A DNA stretch of 64,000 nucleotides from Burkholderiales bacterium 67-32 (GTDB lineage Bacteria > Pseudomonadota > Gammaproteobacteria > Burkholderiales > Burkholderiaceae_B): contig MKUP01000012.1 of NCBI GenBank assembly GCA_001898625.1, positions 372,001 through 436,000 on the forward strand. Direction: 5' to 3'. A model generated the notes under the pieces. That model was given only the letters and a program-made list of their open reading frames with translations, did no database searches and had not been told where the DNA came from. A program made the position numbers and the translations under genes. Positions 18,088 to 27,305 of the stretch are shown one piece after another. Within the stretch, counting starts at the first letter, position 1, and the number at the start of each line of letters is the position of its first letter.

Positions 18088-18968
18088 GCGCGGGCCTCCC
18101 GGGGACGCAGCAGGCCCGCGGGGCGCACCAGCAGGAAGGCGATCAGCAGTACCAGCGGCACGCCCATGGCCAGGCCGGGTGGAACCGGCGCGTAGCGCAC
18201 CGTGAATTGCTCGGCGAAGGCCAGGATCAGGCCGCCCAGCAGCGCGCCCTCGACCCGCGTCGCCCCGCCTATGACCAGCGCGGTAAAGCCCTGTATGGCC
18301 AGCGGCATGCCCATCAGATAATGGGCCGAGACGTTGGGCGCCACCAGCACGCCGGCCAGTCCGGCCACCACCGCCCCGGCCGAGAAGGACAGCGCCGTCA
18401 CGCGCGACAGGTTGATGCCCATCAGCGCGGCGGCGCGGCGGTCCAGCGCGACCGCCTCGAACGACCGGCCGGTCAGCGTGCGCTCGAAGAAATACCAGGC
18501 ACCCGCGAACACCGCCGCGGCAATCGCGATGATGAAGAAGCTCTGGTAGGAACCCGCCAGCAGCCCGAGTTCCAGCCGGCCGAAGCCGAAGGCCGGGGGC
18601 ACCGGCTGCGGGTCGGGGCCGAAGCCCAGCGACACCAGTTCGCGGAACACCACCAGCATGCCCAGCAGCGCGAGCACCGGTGCCAGCGGCGGCGCACCCC
18701 TGACCACCAGCGGCCGCACGGCCAGCCGTTCGGTCAGCCAGCCCACGGCCACCATCAGCACGGCCACCAGCGCGATGGACACGGCGTAGGGCAGCTCGAT
18801 GCGGGACAGCGCCACGTAGGCGCCGAAGGCCGCCACCATGGCCCATTCACCCACGCCGAAGTTGATGATGCCGGTCGGGCGCGTGATCAGCAGGTAGGCC
18901 AGCGCCACCAGCCCGTAGATACAGCCGCTGGCGGCGGCGCTGACGAGGAGTTCGAGTAGATCGGTCAT
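18084..18968 (-). CDS. livH: Branched-chain-type ABC transporter permease LivH
   Basis: A 294-residue inner-membrane permease. The N-terminus LLVSAAASGCIYGLVALAY and the segment TGIINFGVGEWAMVAAF are typical of LivH. The ATPase-contact loop is in AVALDRRAAALMGIN. ATG at 18968 lies 18 bases after the livK-type stop. Together with LivM it forms the membrane channel. Confidence 0.93.
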   Translation of the reverse strand: MTDLLELLVSAAASGCIYGLVALAYLLITRPTGIINFGVGEWAMVAAFGAYVALSRIELPYAVSIALVAVLMVAVGWLTERLAVRPLVVRGAPPLAPVLALLGMLVVFRELVSLGFGPDPQPVPPAFGFGRLELGLLAGSYQSFFIIAIAAAVFAGAWYFFERTLTGRSFEAVALDRRAAALMGINLSRVTALSFSAGAVVAGLAGVLVAPNVSAHYLMGMPLAIQGFTALVIGGATRVEGALLGGLILAFAEQFTVRYAPVPPGLAMGVPLVLLIAFLLVRPAGLLRPREARA

Positions 18969-18986
18969 GAGGTCCCTGCACCCGCG

Positions 18987-20156
18987 TCACTGCGCGCCCG
19001 AGAAGACGACCTTGCCCTGCCTGTCGCCTTCGTACACCCGCACCACCATGCCGTTGCGGTCGAAGCCCGTGCGCTTGCCGGCGGGGAAGCCGTAGGCCGA
19101 TCCCACCGCGCCCAGCACGCCCACGTAGCCCTGCGTGGCCTGCATGGCCGCGCGCACCTTTTCCTTGTCGGTGCCGCCGGCCCGCTTGATGGCATCGGCC
19201 ACCAGCATCAGCCCGTCGTAGCCGTAGCCGTTCAGGTTGTAGGGCTCGACGCCGTTCTCTTTCTTGTAGGCCTCGATGAAACGGCGCGCTTCCGGCTTGG
19301 CCGGATCGAAGGCATCGACGAACACCACGCCGTCCAGCAGTCCCTTGGCCACCACCGCGGTCTGGGGCACCGACAGGTTGAAGTTGCCCAGCAGCGGCAT
19401 CTTCAGGCCCAGTTGCCGGTACGAACGCAGGATGAGCACGTTCTCGGGCGTGGTGACGCCGGTCAGGAAGATGGCGTCGGGTTTGGCGGCGCGCACCTTC
19501 TGCATCTGCGGGTCGGCGGTGGTCGAGCCGCGCGGGACCACTTCCTCGGCCACGATCTGCACGCCGGATTTCTCCAGTCCCGCCTTGAACGAGCGGTTGG
19601 TCAACTGGCCCAGGTCGGAGTTTTCCCCCACCAGCGCCACGCGCTTGAAGCTGCGATTGGCGGCGTAGGCCAGCAGCGTGGCGATCTGGGTCGACCCCAA
19701 GGGGCCGGTCTGCCAGAAATACGGGTTGTCGATCTGCGTGGTCAGGGTGTCGCCGCTGTTGGACGGCGTGAGCTGCGGCGTCCTGGTTTCCAGCGTGACG
19801 GTCTGCACCTGCTGGGTCGACGGCGTGAGCGATAGCGACAGGATGAACGTGGCGCCGGCTTCGACCAGCTTGCGCGCGGCCGTGGCCGAGATGTCGGGGC
19901 GGGCCTGGTCGTCCTCGATCAGCAGTTCGACCTGGCGGCCCAGGACGCCGCCCTTGGCGTTGAGCTCCTTGGCGGCGAAGACGGCACCCGCGGTGACCGG
20001 TTCGGCATAGGGCTTGGCGGGGCCGACCTTGTCGGTGATGATGCCTATCTTGATGGGCTGGGCCATGGCGGGGGCCATGGCCAGCGCGGCGGCGGCCAGG
20101 GCGGCGCGCACGGCGAATCCGGCCATGCGGCCGGACCGGGGGGATGCGATCTTCAT
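18987..20156 (-). CDS. livK: Branched-chain-type ABC transporter substrate-binding protein (LivK-like)
   Basis: A 389-residue periplasmic receptor of Leu/Ile/Val-binding fold type I. The signal peptide ends ALAMAPAMAQ (~32 residues). IKIGIITDKVGPAKPYAEP begins the mature protein, and ELLIEDDQARPD is the strand/helix typical of the family. A strong ribosome site GGAGGAGACACC precedes the ATG. First transporter gene of the liv set. The ligand pocket cannot be read by eye; an aromatic carboxylate is a reasonable guess from the FMN reductase, VOC and hydrolase neighbours. Confidence 0.92.
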   Translation of the reverse strand: MKIASPRSGRMAGFAVRAALAAAALAMAPAMAQPIKIGIITDKVGPAKPYAEPVTAGAVFAAKELNAKGGVLGRQVELLIEDDQARPDISATAARKLVEAGATFILSLSLTPSTQQVQTVTLETRTPQLTPSNSGDTLTTQIDNPYFWQTGPLGSTQIATLLAYAANRSFKRVALVGENSDLGQLTNRSFKAGLEKSGVQIVAEEVVPRGSTTADPQMQKVRAAKPDAIFLTGVTTPENVLILRSYRQLGLKMPLLGNFNLSVPQTAVVAKGLLDGVVFVDAFDPAKPEARRFIEAYKKENGVEPYNLNGYGYDGLMLVADAIKRAGGTDKEKVRAAMQATQGYVGVLGAVGSAYGFPAGKRTGFDRNGMVVRVYEGDRQGKVVFSGAQ

Positions 20157-20175
20157 GGTGTCTCCTCCTGTTGTT

Positions 20176-20781
20176 CTAGGCGCGCGCCGGGTCCAGGGCG
20201 CGCAGGCGCCGGACCCAATGGGCGAAGGCTGCCATCTGGTCGCCCAGCACCTTGCGCGTGGCTTCGTCGGCCAGCCGGCCCTTGGCGTCGAATTTCGTGT
20301 GGCAGGAACCGATGAATACCTCGGGCCGCAGCAGCACCTGCGCCTCCAGGCAGCCGAGGATCTTGCGCAGGTCGTACTGATTGCGCGCGCCTCCCACCGG
20401 TCCCTGCGTGGCGGACAGCACGGCCACCGGCTTGTACCGGAAGGGCTGGGGGTCGAGGCGCGAGAGCCAGTCGATCGCGTTCTTGAGCGCGCCGCTGACC
20501 GAGAAGTTGTATTCGGGGCTGGCGATGAGCAGTCCGTCCGCGGCGCGGATGCGGTCCGCCAGCTGCCGCACCGGCTCGGGGATGCCCTCGGCCTCCATGT
20601 CGCCGTTGTAGATGGGAATGCCGTCGAGTTCGGCCAGTTCCAGCGACAACTCGACCGGCATCAGGTCGTGCGCGGCGAGCAACGCCATGCGGTTGTAGGA
20701 ACGGCGCCGCAGGCTGCCGCATATCCCCAGGATCTGGAGGCGGCCGGTCTGATGCGCGCCGGGCGTCGTGTGAGCGTCCAA
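20176..20781 (-). CDS. NADPH-dependent FMN reductase
   Basis: A ~201-residue flavodoxin-fold reductase. ILGICGSLRRRSYN is the phosphate-binding loop, and SPEYNFSVSGALKNAIDW is the family hallmark. It reduces FMN or a quinone-type substrate with NAD(P)H. I chose TTG at 20781, which has GGGAG eight bases upstream. The frame stays open to an ATG at 20859, but that would add ~26 residues with no homologue-like sequence and run close to the LysR operator. First gene of the operon, 19 bases before livK. It could supply reduced flavin to an oxygenase or act as a quinone reductase. Confidence 0.85.
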   Translation of the reverse strand: MDAHTTPGAHQTGRLQILGICGSLRRRSYNRMALLAAHDLMPVELSLELAELDGIPIYNGDMEAEGIPEPVRQLADRIRAADGLLIASPEYNFSVSGALKNAIDWLSRLDPQPFRYKPVAVLSATQGPVGGARNQYDLRKILGCLEAQVLLRPEVFIGSCHTKFDAKGRLADEATRKVLGDQMAAFAHWVRRLRALDPARA

Positions 20782-20884
20782 GCGTCTGTCTCCCGTGGCG
20801 CCTTCGTGGGCGCCTGTTTCTCGTGATGGCGAAGCCAGTCTAGGGCCGAGCGATATCAATTCCTAGCAAAATGGTTTATCTTCA

Positions 20885-20903
20885 ATATCAACGGCGTTGA
20901 TAT
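20885..20903. promoter_or_regulatory. LysR-type operator in divergent promoter
   Basis: Perfect inverted repeat ATATCAAC-GGC-GTTGATAT, with an additional half-site GATATCAA about 30 bp to the left (20852-20859). It lies 10 bp before the LysR start (20913), between LysR and the FMN reductase-liv operon. A two-site arrangement is normal for LysR autoregulation and activation. Confidence 0.6.
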
Positions 20904-20912
20904 CACTCCGAC

Positions 20913-21836
20913 ATGGATCTGCTGCGTTTCGACCTGAATCTGCTGCTGTGCTTCGACGCCATCTACCGGCACCAACGTCTGTCGACGGCGGCCGACGAAC
21001 TCAATCTGACCCAGCCGGCGGTCAGCGCCGCGCTCAAGCGCCTGCGCGCCCATTTCGACAATCCGCTGTTCGTGCGCACCTCGCGCGGCATGCGGCCCAC
21101 GCCGTTCTCGGACGGCATCGCGCCCAAGATCGCGCAGGTGCTGGAGGTGCTCAAGGGCGTGGACCTGTCGTCCGAGTTCACGCCCGCCAGCACCACGATC
21201 AATTTCCGCGTCTACATCAACGACGTCGGCATGATCGTCGCGATGCCGCAGGTGCTCGCCCACCTGCGCGAGCACGCACCGCACGCGCGCCTGACCATCG
21301 TGGACCTGCGCCCGGACGAGGTCGTCGAATCCCTGGACAGCGGCAACATCGACCTGGCCATCGGCTATTTCCTGGGCATGCCCAACTGGGCGCGCCAGCA
21401 GAACCTGCGCACCACGCGCTACGTGTGCATGGTCGCGGGCCATCATCCCGAGATTCGCGACTCCCTGTCGCTGGAGCAGTTCCTGCGCTGTCGCCATGCC
21501 ATGTACGTGAACAGCGGTTCGCAGTACTACGCCATGGAGCAGGCCCTGGCCGAGCGCGGCCTGACGCGCGACGTGATCCTGCACGTGCCGCGTTTCTCGG
21601 CCCTGCCCTTCCTGGTGGCGCAGGCCGACCTGATCGCGACCGTGCCCGAGGACCTGGGCACGCTGTTCTCGCGGCTGCTGGACGTGCGCATCTTCACGCC
21701 GCCGCTGGAACTGGCCAATTTCCAGATCCACCAGTACTGGCACGAGCGGCTGCATGCCGAGCCGGCCTATCGCTGGTTGCGGCAGATCGTCTATGACAAG
21801 ACCTCGGGGCTGCCCGTGGCGCGCCGCGCCGATTGA
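20913..21836 (+). CDS. LysR-family regulator (NodD-like subgroup)
   Basis: A 307-residue regulator. The N-terminus MDLLRFDLNLLLCFDAIY and the HTH STAADELNLTQPAVSAALKR (residues ~28-47) are of the NodD/NahR-like subgroup, whose members often sense aromatic compounds. Divergent from the FMN reductase-liv-VOC-hydrolase operon with a palindrome between them, so it is the likely regulator of that operon. A Bug gene follows 128 bases downstream. Confidence 0.92.
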   Translation: MDLLRFDLNLLLCFDAIYRHQRLSTAADELNLTQPAVSAALKRLRAHFDNPLFVRTSRGMRPTPFSDGIAPKIAQVLEVLKGVDLSSEFTPASTTINFRVYINDVGMIVAMPQVLAHLREHAPHARLTIVDLRPDEVVESLDSGNIDLAIGYFLGMPNWARQQNLRTTRYVCMVAGHHPEIRDSLSLEQFLRCRHAMYVNSGSQYYAMEQALAERGLTRDVILHVPRFSALPFLVAQADLIATVPEDLGTLFSRLLDVRIFTPPLELANFQIHQYWHERLHAEPAYRWLRQIVYDKTSGLPVARRAD

Positions 21837-21964
21837 GAGCCCTGGCGACTCAATCGAGGCGTGTTTTCGAATTGGACGGTGCCGCCCGCCCGGGGCTAGA
21901 GTGCCGGCGTCGCTCCGGGAACGGCTGTTTCCCGGTCCCATCATTCCGTCCAGGACAGCACGCC

Positions 21965-22948
21965 ATGCGCAAGATCCTTTCTTCCTCCTCCTTCCGCCAC
22001 GCCGCGTGGGCCCTTGCCGCGGCCGCCGTGGCGGGTCCAGCCAGCGCGCAGACCTATCCCGACAAGCCGGTCCGCATGGTCGTCGCGTTCGCGCCGGCGG
22101 GCGGGACGGACATCGTCGCCCGGCTGGTGGCCCCGCGCATGGCCGAGCTGTTCGGCCAATCCGTCGTGGTCGAGAACCGGGCGGGCGCGGGCGGCGTCAT
22201 CGGCACCGAGAACGTGGCGAAGGCCGCGCCCGACGGCTACACCACGCTGATGGCGACGATGGGCAACCTGGCGGTCAATCCCTATCTGTATTCGATGCGC
22301 GTCGACGTCCAGCGCGACCTGAAGCCGGTCAGCAAGGTGGTGGAGGTGCAGTTCGCGCTGCTGGTGCATCCGTCGGTGCCGGCCAAGACCCTGCGCGAGT
22401 TCATCGACCTGGCCAAGGCGCGCCCCGGCCATCTGACCTATTCGTCGTCGGGCATAGGCGGCGGGCCGCACCTGGCCGGCGAACTGTTCGACAGCCTGGC
22501 CGGCACCAAGCTCACGCACGTGCCCTACAAGGGCAGTGGCCAGAGCCTGTCGGATCTGATCGGTGGCCAGGTGTCGGCATCGTTCGACAGCCTGCTCCAG
22601 GCGCTGCCCTACGTGCGCGACGGGCGGCTGCGCGCGCTGGCGATACTGGGCAGCGAACGGTCGCCGCTGCTGCCGGATGTGCCCACCGTGGCCGAGGCCG
22701 GCGTGCCGGGCTATGAGTTCACCAACTGGTACGGGCTGGTCGCGCCCGCGGGCACGCCGCAGCCGGTGGTCGAGAAGCTGAACGGCGCCGTGCGCCAGGT
22801 GCTGGGGCAGCCCGATATCCGGCGCAAGCTCGAAGACATGGGCGCTCGGGTGGTGGGCGACTCGCCGGAGGCGTTCGGCAAGTTCATCGCCACCGAGAAC
22901 ACCAAGTGGGAGAAGGTGATCCGCGCCGCCAAGATCACGGCCCAGTAG
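21965..22948 (+). CDS. Bug family periplasmic solute receptor 3
   Basis: A 327-residue receptor. The signal peptide ends GPASAQ (28 residues); the first loop is VRMVVAFAPAGGTDIVAR and the second APDGYTTLM. VPYKGSGQ and NWYGLVAPAGTP are further family landmarks. The start is ATG 21965. The open frame upstream to 21833 overlaps the LysR end and is not credible. The gene stands alone after the LysR (128-bp gap) and converges on another LysR. Confidence 0.92.
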   Translation: MRKILSSSSFRHAAWALAAAAVAGPASAQTYPDKPVRMVVAFAPAGGTDIVARLVAPRMAELFGQSVVVENRAGAGGVIGTENVAKAAPDGYTTLMATMGNLAVNPYLYSMRVDVQRDLKPVSKVVEVQFALLVHPSVPAKTLREFIDLAKARPGHLTYSSSGIGGGPHLAGELFDSLAGTKLTHVPYKGSGQSLSDLIGGQVSASFDSLLQALPYVRDGRLRALAILGSERSPLLPDVPTVAEAGVPGYEFTNWYGLVAPAGTPQPVVEKLNGAVRQVLGQPDIRRKLEDMGARVVGDSPEAFGKFIATENTKWEKVIRAAKITAQ

Positions 22949-22960
22949 GCCGCAGGCGTG

Positions 22961-23848
22961 CTACGGCTCGCGCGGCGCCCCGGCCAGGCCGATGAATTTT
23001 TCGGCCGCCGGGTTGCGCATGTCCTGCCGGCGGACCGCGTACAGCGTGGTGATGTTTTCCTCGGTGCCGGTCAGCGGCCGGTAGTGCAGGGCGCCGGTCC
23101 AGGTCGCCTGGGCCGAGGCCGGTACCAGCGCCGCGCCCATGCCCGCCTCGACCAGCGCCAGCATGGTGGGCAGGATGCTGGCCTGGACCACGTGCGGCGC
23201 GACTTGCGCCGCGTGGAAGAGCCGCTGGCACAGTTCGTACGAGTACGGTGCCTGGTCGGGGGAAAATCCGATCAGGTGCAGCCCGTCCAGGTTGCTGACC
23301 GGGACTTGTTCGAGATGCGCCAGGGCATGGTCGGCGGGCAGCGCCAGCACCAGCCGCTCTTGCGCGATGACGCTGTGCGCCAGGCGCGGATCCGCGAGCG
23401 ATTTTTCCGGCGGCCGCAGCAGCGCGACGTCCAGCTTGTCGGCGTGCAGCGCATCGAGCATGGGCTCGGGGCGCATTTCCTCCAGCCGCAGCTCGACCTC
23501 GGGGTACTGGCGGCGGAAGGCCGAGACCAGGCGGGGCAGCGTGCGGTAGATGGAGCTGGCGGTGAAGCCGATGGCCACGCTGCCGGCCGAACCGCTGGCG
23601 GCGCGCCGGGCCGCGTCCGCCGCGGATTCGGCATCCTGCAGGATCTTTCTTGCGCGGTCGTGCAGGATCCGCCCCGCGGGCGTCAGGCTGACCGAGCGCG
23701 TCGTGCGGTGGAAAAGCTCGGCCCCGATCATCTGCTCCAACTGGCGGATCTGCTGGCTGAGCGGCGGCTGGGTCATGTGGAGCCGCTCGGCGGCCCGGCC
23801 GAAATGCAATTCTTCCGCGACGACCGAGAACGTGTGGAGCAGGCGCAT
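22961..23848 (-). CDS. LysR-family transcriptional regulator
   Basis: A 295-residue LysR protein of the CatR/BenM-like kind: MRLLHTFSVVAEELHFGRAA, HTH to QPPLSQQIRQLE, then FHRTTRSVSLTPAG. Start at 23848 gives the canonical LysR N-terminus. An ATG at 23914 would add 22 residues and occupy nearly the whole 78-bp gap to the divergent amidase. That amidase gene (23927) is the probable target. Confidence 0.9.
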   Translation of the reverse strand: MRLLHTFSVVAEELHFGRAAERLHMTQPPLSQQIRQLEQMIGAELFHRTTRSVSLTPAGRILHDRARKILQDAESAADAARRAASGSAGSVAIGFTASSIYRTLPRLVSAFRRQYPEVELRLEEMRPEPMLDALHADKLDVALLRPPEKSLADPRLAHSVIAQERLVLALPADHALAHLEQVPVSNLDGLHLIGFSPDQAPYSYELCQRLFHAAQVAPHVVQASILPTMLALVEAGMGAALVPASAQATWTGALHYRPLTGTEENITTLYAVRRQDMRNPAAEKFIGLAGAPREP

Positions 23849-23926
23849 GGAAAGCAGTGGCACTTTTTTCCCGATGTGTGGAACGGCCCCTAAGGCCGTT
23901 CGTTCTATTGACATGGTTTCCCCGGC

Positions 23927-25195
23927 ATGAAGACTCCAGCCCCCAATTTTCTCAGCGCGCTGTCCGCCCTGCGGGCGATCGAGGAAGGCAGCCTCAGCAG
24001 CGAGGCCCTGGTGCGGGCCTGCCTGGACCGCATCGACGAGCGGGAGGCCACGGTGCGCGCCTTCGCGCAGGTCGACCGGGCCCGGGCGATCGCCCAGGCC
24101 CGGCAGGCCGATCGAGGCGGCGCCCCGGGGCCCTTGCGCGGCCTGCCGTTCGCCGCCAAAGATATCCTGGATTCCGCCGATCTACCAACCGCCTACGGTT
24201 CGCCCATCCATGCCGGCCATCGTCCGGCCGCCGATGCCGCCTGCATCGCGGTGGCTCGCGAGGCGGGCGGGATCCTGCTCGGTAAGACCGAGACCTGCGA
24301 GTTCGCCACGCTGACGCCGTGCGCCACGCGCCATCCGCTGGATCCGTCGCGCACTCCGGGAGGCTCGTCCAGCGGTTCGGCCGCCGCCGTGGCCGACGGC
24401 ATGGTGCCGCTGGCGTTCGGCACCCAGACCAGCGCCTCGATCATCCGCCCCGCGGCCTATTGCGGCGTCGTCGGCTACAAGCCGTCCTACGGCCTGATCA
24501 ACACGTCCGGCCTCAAGCATGCGAGTCCCAGCCTGGACACGATAGGCGTATTCGCCAGAACGGTGGCCGACGCGCGCCATGCCGTGTTCGGCCCGGCGGC
24601 CGCGCGAGAGCCGGGGGCGCTCCGGATCGCCGTGTGCGAATCCAGCCAGTGGGCGGCCGCCCGGCCCGAGACCGTCGAGGCGCTGCTGGCCTTCGCCCGC
24701 CGGCTCGAACGCGGCGGCGCCCGGCTGCGGACCGTGCACCTGCCACCGGGCCTGGAGGCCGCCGTGGTGCTCCAGGCCCGGCTGTCGGCGTTCGAACTGC
24801 GGCAGTCGCTGGCGCATGAACGCCGATGGCATCACGAGCGGCTCAGCCCGCGCCTGCAACAGCGGGTCGAGGCCGAAGCGGATCTGTCCATGGCCGGGTA
24901 CGCCGAACTGCGGTCGTCCATGCGGGCCGCGCAGCGCGAGGCCGCCAGCCTGTTCGACGACGCCGACGTCCTGCTGTATCCGGCGGCCGATGGCGAGGCC
25001 GAGGTCGGCATGGAAACCGGCTCGCCGCGCTACGGCGGGCTGTGGACCTTCCTGCACCTGCCCGCCTTGTCCCTGCCCATGGGCCGTGGGCCGGCCGGGT
25101 TGCCGCTGGGCGCGCAACTGATAGGCGCGCCTGGCCGCGACTTCGAGTTGCTGGCTGCGGCGGCTTTCGCAGAAGGATGCGCCGCCGCGGACTGA
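23927..25195 (+). CDS. Amidase-signature family hydrolase
   Basis: A 422-residue amidase. The Ser-cisSer-Lys triad is visible as Lys78 (FAAKD), Ser147/148 in PGGSSSGS and nucleophile Ser171 in SASIIRPA. In many relatives the last motif is GGSIRIPA, so Ser-Ala-Ser-Ile-Ile-Arg-Pro-Ala is a mild variant. Cytoplasmic. It is divergent from a LysR and is followed 77 bases later by an alpha/beta hydrolase. Substrate not readable. Confidence 0.9.
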   Translation: MKTPAPNFLSALSALRAIEEGSLSSEALVRACLDRIDEREATVRAFAQVDRARAIAQARQADRGGAPGPLRGLPFAAKDILDSADLPTAYGSPIHAGHRPAADAACIAVAREAGGILLGKTETCEFATLTPCATRHPLDPSRTPGGSSSGSAAAVADGMVPLAFGTQTSASIIRPAAYCGVVGYKPSYGLINTSGLKHASPSLDTIGVFARTVADARHAVFGPAAAREPGALRIAVCESSQWAAARPETVEALLAFARRLERGGARLRTVHLPPGLEAAVVLQARLSAFELRQSLAHERRWHHERLSPRLQQRVEAEADLSMAGYAELRSSMRAAQREAASLFDDADVLLYPAADGEAEVGMETGSPRYGGLWTFLHLPALSLPMGRGPAGLPLGAQLIGAPGRDFELLAAAAFAEGCAAAD

Positions 25196-25272
25196 CCGGG
25201 CCGTGCGCCTTGCGGGCTGGTGCGGCCCGGGCGCGCGGGGTATCGTAGGGCGTTGTTCGATCGCAAGCCACC

Positions 25273-26244
25273 ATGAGCGCCCTGCCCAAGCCACCGCCCG
25301 CCGGCTTCGCCCGGCCCGCCGCCGCGCTGCCCGTCGTCATCCATGCGGACGACGGCTATCCGCTGGGCGGCTTCGTCTGGCGCGGCATCGACGTGGGCGC
25401 GATGACGAGGCCGGTGGTGATCATCAACGCGGCCACCTCGGTCAAGTGCCGCTATTACTTCCGCTTCGCCCAATACCTGTACGACAACGGCATGGACGTC
25501 GTCGCCTACGACTACCGGGGCATAGGCGAATCGCGTCCGGACCGCCTGCGCGGCTTCCCGGCAAGCTGGACCGACTGGGGCGCGCGGGACTGCGAGGCCG
25601 TGCTGCGCTATGCCGCCGCCATGTGGCCGGGCCGCGAGATCCATGTCGTCGGGCACAGCTTCGGCGGCTGGGCTCCCGCGCTGGCCGCGTCCTGTTCCAG
25701 GATCGGCCGCATGGTCACGGTGGGTGCCCAGTTCGCGTACTGGCGCGACTACGACGCCGCGGTGCGCTGGCGCATGGCGGTCAAGTGGCATCTGGCGATG
25801 CCACTGCTGGCCCGGGTATGCGGATACTTCCCGGGCCGCCGGCTGGGTTGGCTGGAGGACACGCCCGCCGGCGTCGCGCTGGACTGGAGCGCGCGCACGC
25901 CGCGCTACGAGGACCGGCCGAGCGCCCGCCTGGCCTTCGGCGGCGGCCCCCTGCCGGCCGCCACGGCGCGGGCCGGCATCCTGGCGATCAGCCTGACCGA
26001 CGACCCCTTCGGCACGGTGGCGGCCGTCGAGCGCACCCTGGGCTACTTCACGCACAGCGAGCGCACGCATTTGCGCATCGCGCCCGAGGAGGTCGACAGC
26101 CAGGCGATCGGGCATTTCGCCTTCTTCCACAGCGACTACCAGGACCTGCTGTGGCCGCTGGCCCTGGAATGGCTGCGCGATGGCGGCATGTCGCGTCCGG
26201 TCGGGCGCGACATGCCGGTGCCCAGGACGATCGCCGCTGTCTAG
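25273..26244 (+). CDS. Alpha/beta hydrolase
   Basis: A 323-residue serine hydrolase with nucleophile Ser129 in GHSFGG, the strand-order landmark YDYRGIGES and a late HFAFF region with a candidate catalytic His. No signal peptide. The first ~20 residues (PKPPPAGFARPAA) are a proline-rich extension. It resembles the uncharacterised serine aminopeptidase-like (YheT/lysophospholipase) hydrolases. It lies between an amidase and a LysR, all rightward. Confidence 0.82.
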   Translation: MSALPKPPPAGFARPAAALPVVIHADDGYPLGGFVWRGIDVGAMTRPVVIINAATSVKCRYYFRFAQYLYDNGMDVVAYDYRGIGESRPDRLRGFPASWTDWGARDCEAVLRYAAAMWPGREIHVVGHSFGGWAPALAASCSRIGRMVTVGAQFAYWRDYDAAVRWRMAVKWHLAMPLLARVCGYFPGRRLGWLEDTPAGVALDWSARTPRYEDRPSARLAFGGGPLPAATARAGILAISLTDDPFGTVAAVERTLGYFTHSERTHLRIAPEEVDSQAIGHFAFFHSDYQDLLWPLALEWLRDGGMSRPVGRDMPVPRTIAAV

Positions 26245-26259
26245 GTCCTTGGGGTTCAC

Positions 26260-26265
26260 TACAAT
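26260..26265 (+). promoter_or_regulatory. -10 box TACAAT before LysR gene
   Basis: TACAAT at 26260-26265 puts transcription start near 26272. That leaves a ~27-nt leader to ATG 26299 and only ~6 nt to ATG 26278, which favours the later start. No good -35 is seen. Confidence 0.35.
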
Positions 26266-26298
26266 GACGGGCTTTCGATGGCTTCGGGGTTCGCGCGC

Positions 26299-27249
26299 AT
26301 GTCCGATCACAAGCGGATCAACCTCCAGTTGCTGACCTACCTCGACGCCCTGATGCGCGAGCGGCACGTGACGCGCGCGGCCGAGCGGGTGGGCATCGGC
26401 CAGTCGGCCATGTCGAGCGCGCTGGCGCGGCTGCGCGAGATCTTCCACGATCCGCTGCTGGTCAAGACGTCGTCGGGCATGGAGCCCACTGCACGGGGCG
26501 TGGAGCTGGCGCGCAAGGTGCACGAGGCGCTCGAGCTGATCGACGCGGCCACGCGCGGCACCGACGAGTTCGTGCCCGAGGTGGCCGAAGGACATTTCCG
26601 CATCCTGGCGTCCGAGGGCGTGGCGCGCCAGTTCCTGCCGGGTCTGATGGCCCGCGCCCGGCGCGAGGCGCCGCGGCTGCGCTTCACCTCGCGGCCGGTG
26701 GACATCCGCCGCACCCACGAATACCTGCGCGACGCCGAAGGCGATCTCGTCATCGGCTATGTCCGGCAGGTGCCGCAAGACCTGCACCAGACCGTGCTGT
26801 ACCCGCAAAGCATCGTCTGCATCGCCGCGGCCGGCCACGCCGGCATCCGGGGTTCGCTCACGCTGGAACAGTTCCTGGCCTATCCGCACGTGGTGTGGGG
26901 GACCGGGCCGGTGCCCTATCCGACCATCGAGGTCATGGTGGACGACATCCTCGAGCGGCGTGGCCTGTCCCGCGACGTCGGGCTGCGGGTGCCCAACGTG
27001 CTGCTGTCGGCCGACGTGGTGGCGGTGACCGACATGCTGGCCATCGTGCCGCAGCGCATCGCCTGCGACGCGGCGCGTACGTTGCCGCTGCAAATCCTGC
27101 CCCTGCCCTTCGACACTGACCGCGCCGACCTGAGCATGCTGTGGCACGAGCGCGTGCACCGCGAACCCGCGCACGTCTGGCTGCGCGGCGTGATGCGCGA
27201 CGTGGCCGCGCAACTGCGCCAGGACGCGGCGATCGACGGTCCTCAATAG
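26299..27249 (+). CDS. LysR-family regulator (NodD-like subgroup)
   Basis: A 316-residue LysR. The N-terminus INLQLLTYLDALMRERHVT is followed by the HTH VGIGQSAMSSALARLRE. Effector-domain landmarks (LVIGYVRQVPQDLH, LWHERVH) match the NodD-like subgroup. ATG 26278 is an alternative start, disfavoured by the -10 box position. Between two alpha/beta hydrolase genes, same strand as both, so its target is ambiguous. Confidence 0.9.
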   Translation: MSDHKRINLQLLTYLDALMRERHVTRAAERVGIGQSAMSSALARLREIFHDPLLVKTSSGMEPTARGVELARKVHEALELIDAATRGTDEFVPEVAEGHFRILASEGVARQFLPGLMARARREAPRLRFTSRPVDIRRTHEYLRDAEGDLVIGYVRQVPQDLHQTVLYPQSIVCIAAAGHAGIRGSLTLEQFLAYPHVVWGTGPVPYPTIEVMVDDILERRGLSRDVGLRVPNVLLSADVVAVTDMLAIVPQRIACDAARTLPLQILPLPFDTDRADLSMLWHERVHREPAHVWLRGVMRDVAAQLRQDAAIDGPQ

Positions 27250-27292
27250 CGGTATCGGCGGCGCGCGATTGTGCCGCACCGGCCCGGCTTGC

Positions 27293-27298
27293 TGTAAT
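27293..27298 (+). promoter_or_regulatory. -10-like TGTAAT, possible leaderless mRNA
   Basis: TGTAAT ends eight bases before the ATG at 27306, so transcription would start at or just before the initiation codon. The layout resembles that before the hydrolase at 10725. Confidence 0.3.
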
Positions 27299-27305
27299 CG
27301 CCGGC

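Noticed and set aside
20782-20859. ATG-started extension of the FMN reductase
   Set aside because: No ribosome site and no family-like residues; the TTG at 20781 has GGGAG at good spacing.
25030-27279. 749-codon open frame on the minus strand
   Set aside because: Opposite the hydrolase and LysR genes; long only because of high GC.
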